From Amycolatopsis sp. cg9 (GTDB lineage: Bacteria; Actinomycetota; Actinomycetes; Mycobacteriales; Pseudonocardiaceae), in contig NZ_CP166850.1 in assembly GCF_041346945.1 (NCBI RefSeq), forward strand, positions 3,720,001-3,784,000: a DNA stretch of 64,000 nt. The letters are read 5' to 3'. The position numbers were made by a program, and so were the translations under genes. The notes beneath the pieces were generated by a model, which saw nothing but the letters and a program-made list of their open reading frames with translations, was not told the DNA's origin and searched no databases. Of the stretch, positions 63,115 to 64,000 are shown in pieces (position 1 is the stretch's first letter; every line of letters begins with the position of its first letter).

Positions 63115-63182
63115 GGCGTGCTCCTGCGGACGCGGACGGGGTGGACGTCCTCAGGATGAGTCCCGCCGCGACCGCCGTCAGC

Positions 63183-63221
63183 TGGCCGTTCCGTACAAGA
63201 AGGCGCGTAGAATTGGCCGTT
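63183..63221 (+). promoter_or_regulatory. pucR promoter region with direct TGGCCGTT repeats
   Basis: TGGCCGTT occurs at 63183-63190 and 63214-63221, 31 bases apart (three helical turns). Between them is a -10 TAGAAT (63208-63213), eight bases before the ATG. The right repeat ends just before the ATG. Two half-sites on one DNA face around the -10 suit autoregulation by the PucR-type protein and control of the divergent gabT. Confidence 0.5.
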
Positions 63222-64000
63222 ATGGCACTCACGCTGGCCGGACTGGCCGCCGACCGCCCGCTCGGGCTGCGGGTGCTGACCGGCGACGACCTCCTGGACC
63301 GCCCGATCGGCTGGGTGCACCCGACGGAGCTGACGGACCCGCAGGCGTTCCTCGAAGGCGGTGAGCTGCTGCTGACCACCGGGCTGGCCCTGGACGAGGA
63401 GTCGGCACCGGCCTACGTGCGCCGCCTGGTCGCCGCGGGGGTCGCCGGGCTCGGCTTCGGTGTCGGGCTGAGCCACGACGCCGTCCCGCGGTCGCTCGTC
63501 TCGACGGCGGCCGACGTCGGGCTCCCGGTGCTGGAGGTGCCCCGCGAGACGCCGTTCATCGCGATCACGCGCGCGGTTTCGCGGGCGGTGGCGGCCGACG
63601 AGTACGCGGCGACGGTCCGGATCGGGCGCGCCCAGCAGGAACTGACCCGCACGGCGGTCGGCAAGGGCGGCCCGCCGGGGGTGCTGCGCAAGCTGGCGAA
63701 GCTCGTCGACGGCTGGGTGCTGCTCTTCGAACGCACCACGGTCGTCGAAGCCGCTCCGGCGAGCGCGCGGGCGTACGGCGCTTCGCTGCGCGAGGAGCTG
63801 GAGCGCCTTCGCGCCGGCACGCGGGTGGTCGTGCTCGACGAGCAGGAAGTCGTGCTGCAGACCCTCGACACGAGCGCGCGGCGGGTGCTCGCCGTCGGGG
63901 CGTCGCTCGACACCGCGGCGCACCACATCGTCAACACCGCGGTGTCGGTGCTTTCCCTGGCGCTGGAACAGGATCGCGCGCAGGCCGCGGCGCGCCAGGC
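63222..64000 (+). CDS. PucR-family transcriptional regulator, N-terminal part
   Basis: The gene runs off the right edge; 259 complete codons are visible. It starts ALTLAGLAADRPLGLRVL, with GWVHPTELTDPQAFLEGGELLLTTG, the PucR-type N-terminal sensor domain, and LVDGWVLLFE as the start of the GGDEF-like linker. The C-terminal helix-turn-helix lies beyond the window. It faces gabT, so it probably activates 4-aminobutyrate catabolism, as GabR-type or PucR-type regulators do in other actinobacteria. Confidence 0.85.
   Translation, partial: MALTLAGLAADRPLGLRVLTGDDLLDRPIGWVHPTELTDPQAFLEGGELLLTTGLALDEESAPAYVRRLVAAGVAGLGFGVGLSHDAVPRSLVSTAADVGLPVLEVPRETPFIAITRAVSRAVAADEYAATVRIGRAQQELTRTAVGKGGPPGVLRKLAKLVDGWVLLFERTTVVEAAPASARAYGASLREELERLRAGTRVVVLDEQEVVLQTLDTSARRVLAVGASLDTAAHHIVNTAVSVLSLALEQDRAQAAARQ

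Noticed and set aside
1..64000. tRNA or rRNA genes
   Set aside because: I saw no cloverleaf with a GGTTCRA-type T-loop or rRNA core in reading the sequence; a covariance-model scan was not possible and would be needed to be certain.

Overview
The window is a very high-G+C actinobacterial chromosome segment, most likely from the Pseudonocardiaceae (Amycolatopsis-like). The evidence is strong GC3 coding, many ATGA/GTGA start-stop overlaps, frequent GTG starts and leaderless promoters. It also carries a gene block in the arrangement known from Mycobacterium tuberculosis (CobD, SURF1, low-molecular-weight phosphatase, Nif3, zinc ribbon, RNase H/CobC). I saw no rRNA, tRNA, insertion sequence, prophage or CRISPR array. 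The one RNA gene found is rnpB at 42431-42828.

Region by region. 1-4581: a MoxR/DUF58/SpoIIM/RDD envelope cluster. 4592-13215: a membrane zinc peptidase, two tandem DUF2207 membrane proteins, an M16 peptidase pair and NudC. 13423-20131: a ROK regulator followed by a tightly overlapping carbohydrate operon (binding protein, two permeases, GH4 phosphoglycosidase, BadF-type kinase). 20186-23756: an ArsR/SRPBCC pair, then gluconate permease and gluconokinase divergent from a GntR regulator with twin palindromic operators. 23890-30841: the mycobacterial-like block, interrupted by a 20-residue cysteine-rich peptide gene and a secreted chorismate mutase. 31025-35626: a GT-C-like membrane protein, a CdiI-like orphan immunity protein, an ArsB/SLC13-type permease and an SfnG-like flavin monooxygenase. 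35658-39467: an ECF sigma factor, a soluble zinc anti-sigma factor and a large LuxR/AAA regulator in a row. 39716-42413: a putative electron-transfer operon (DUF4142 protein, heme-membrane/ferredoxin fusion, ferredoxin reductase) behind a consensus CRP site.

42880-55815 is the most unusual part. A diverged tandem duplication of a regulatory module (43712-44090 and 44545-45000) drives two units. The first is an 84-residue membrane protein of unknown function with its own terminator. The second is a type IV secretion-like operon: VirB2-like small protein, VirB3/PrgI-like protein, VirB4 ATPase, VirB6-like membrane protein, VirB8-like protein, a lytic transglycosylase/NlpC-P60 peptidoglycan hydrolase, and a 1004-residue protein with a proline-rich repetitive tail. 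No relaxase, coupling ATPase or transfer origin is visible, so this looks like a resident apparatus that may move something other than plasmid DNA.

55618-64000: a SPOR-like miniprotein, a CooC/MinD-like ATPase behind a Zur-like palindrome, an RNB ribonuclease, a metal-receptor-like protein, a HAD protein, an MBL hydrolase, and a 4-aminobutyrate catabolism pair (aldehyde dehydrogenase, GabT) divergent from a PucR-type regulator cut by the window end.

Two window-wide signals stand out. Leaderless promoters recur as a -10 hexamer, about six bases, then the start codon. The palindromic word GTCCACTGTGGAC (or GTCCACTTTGGAC) recurs inside coding regions where it forces rare codons.
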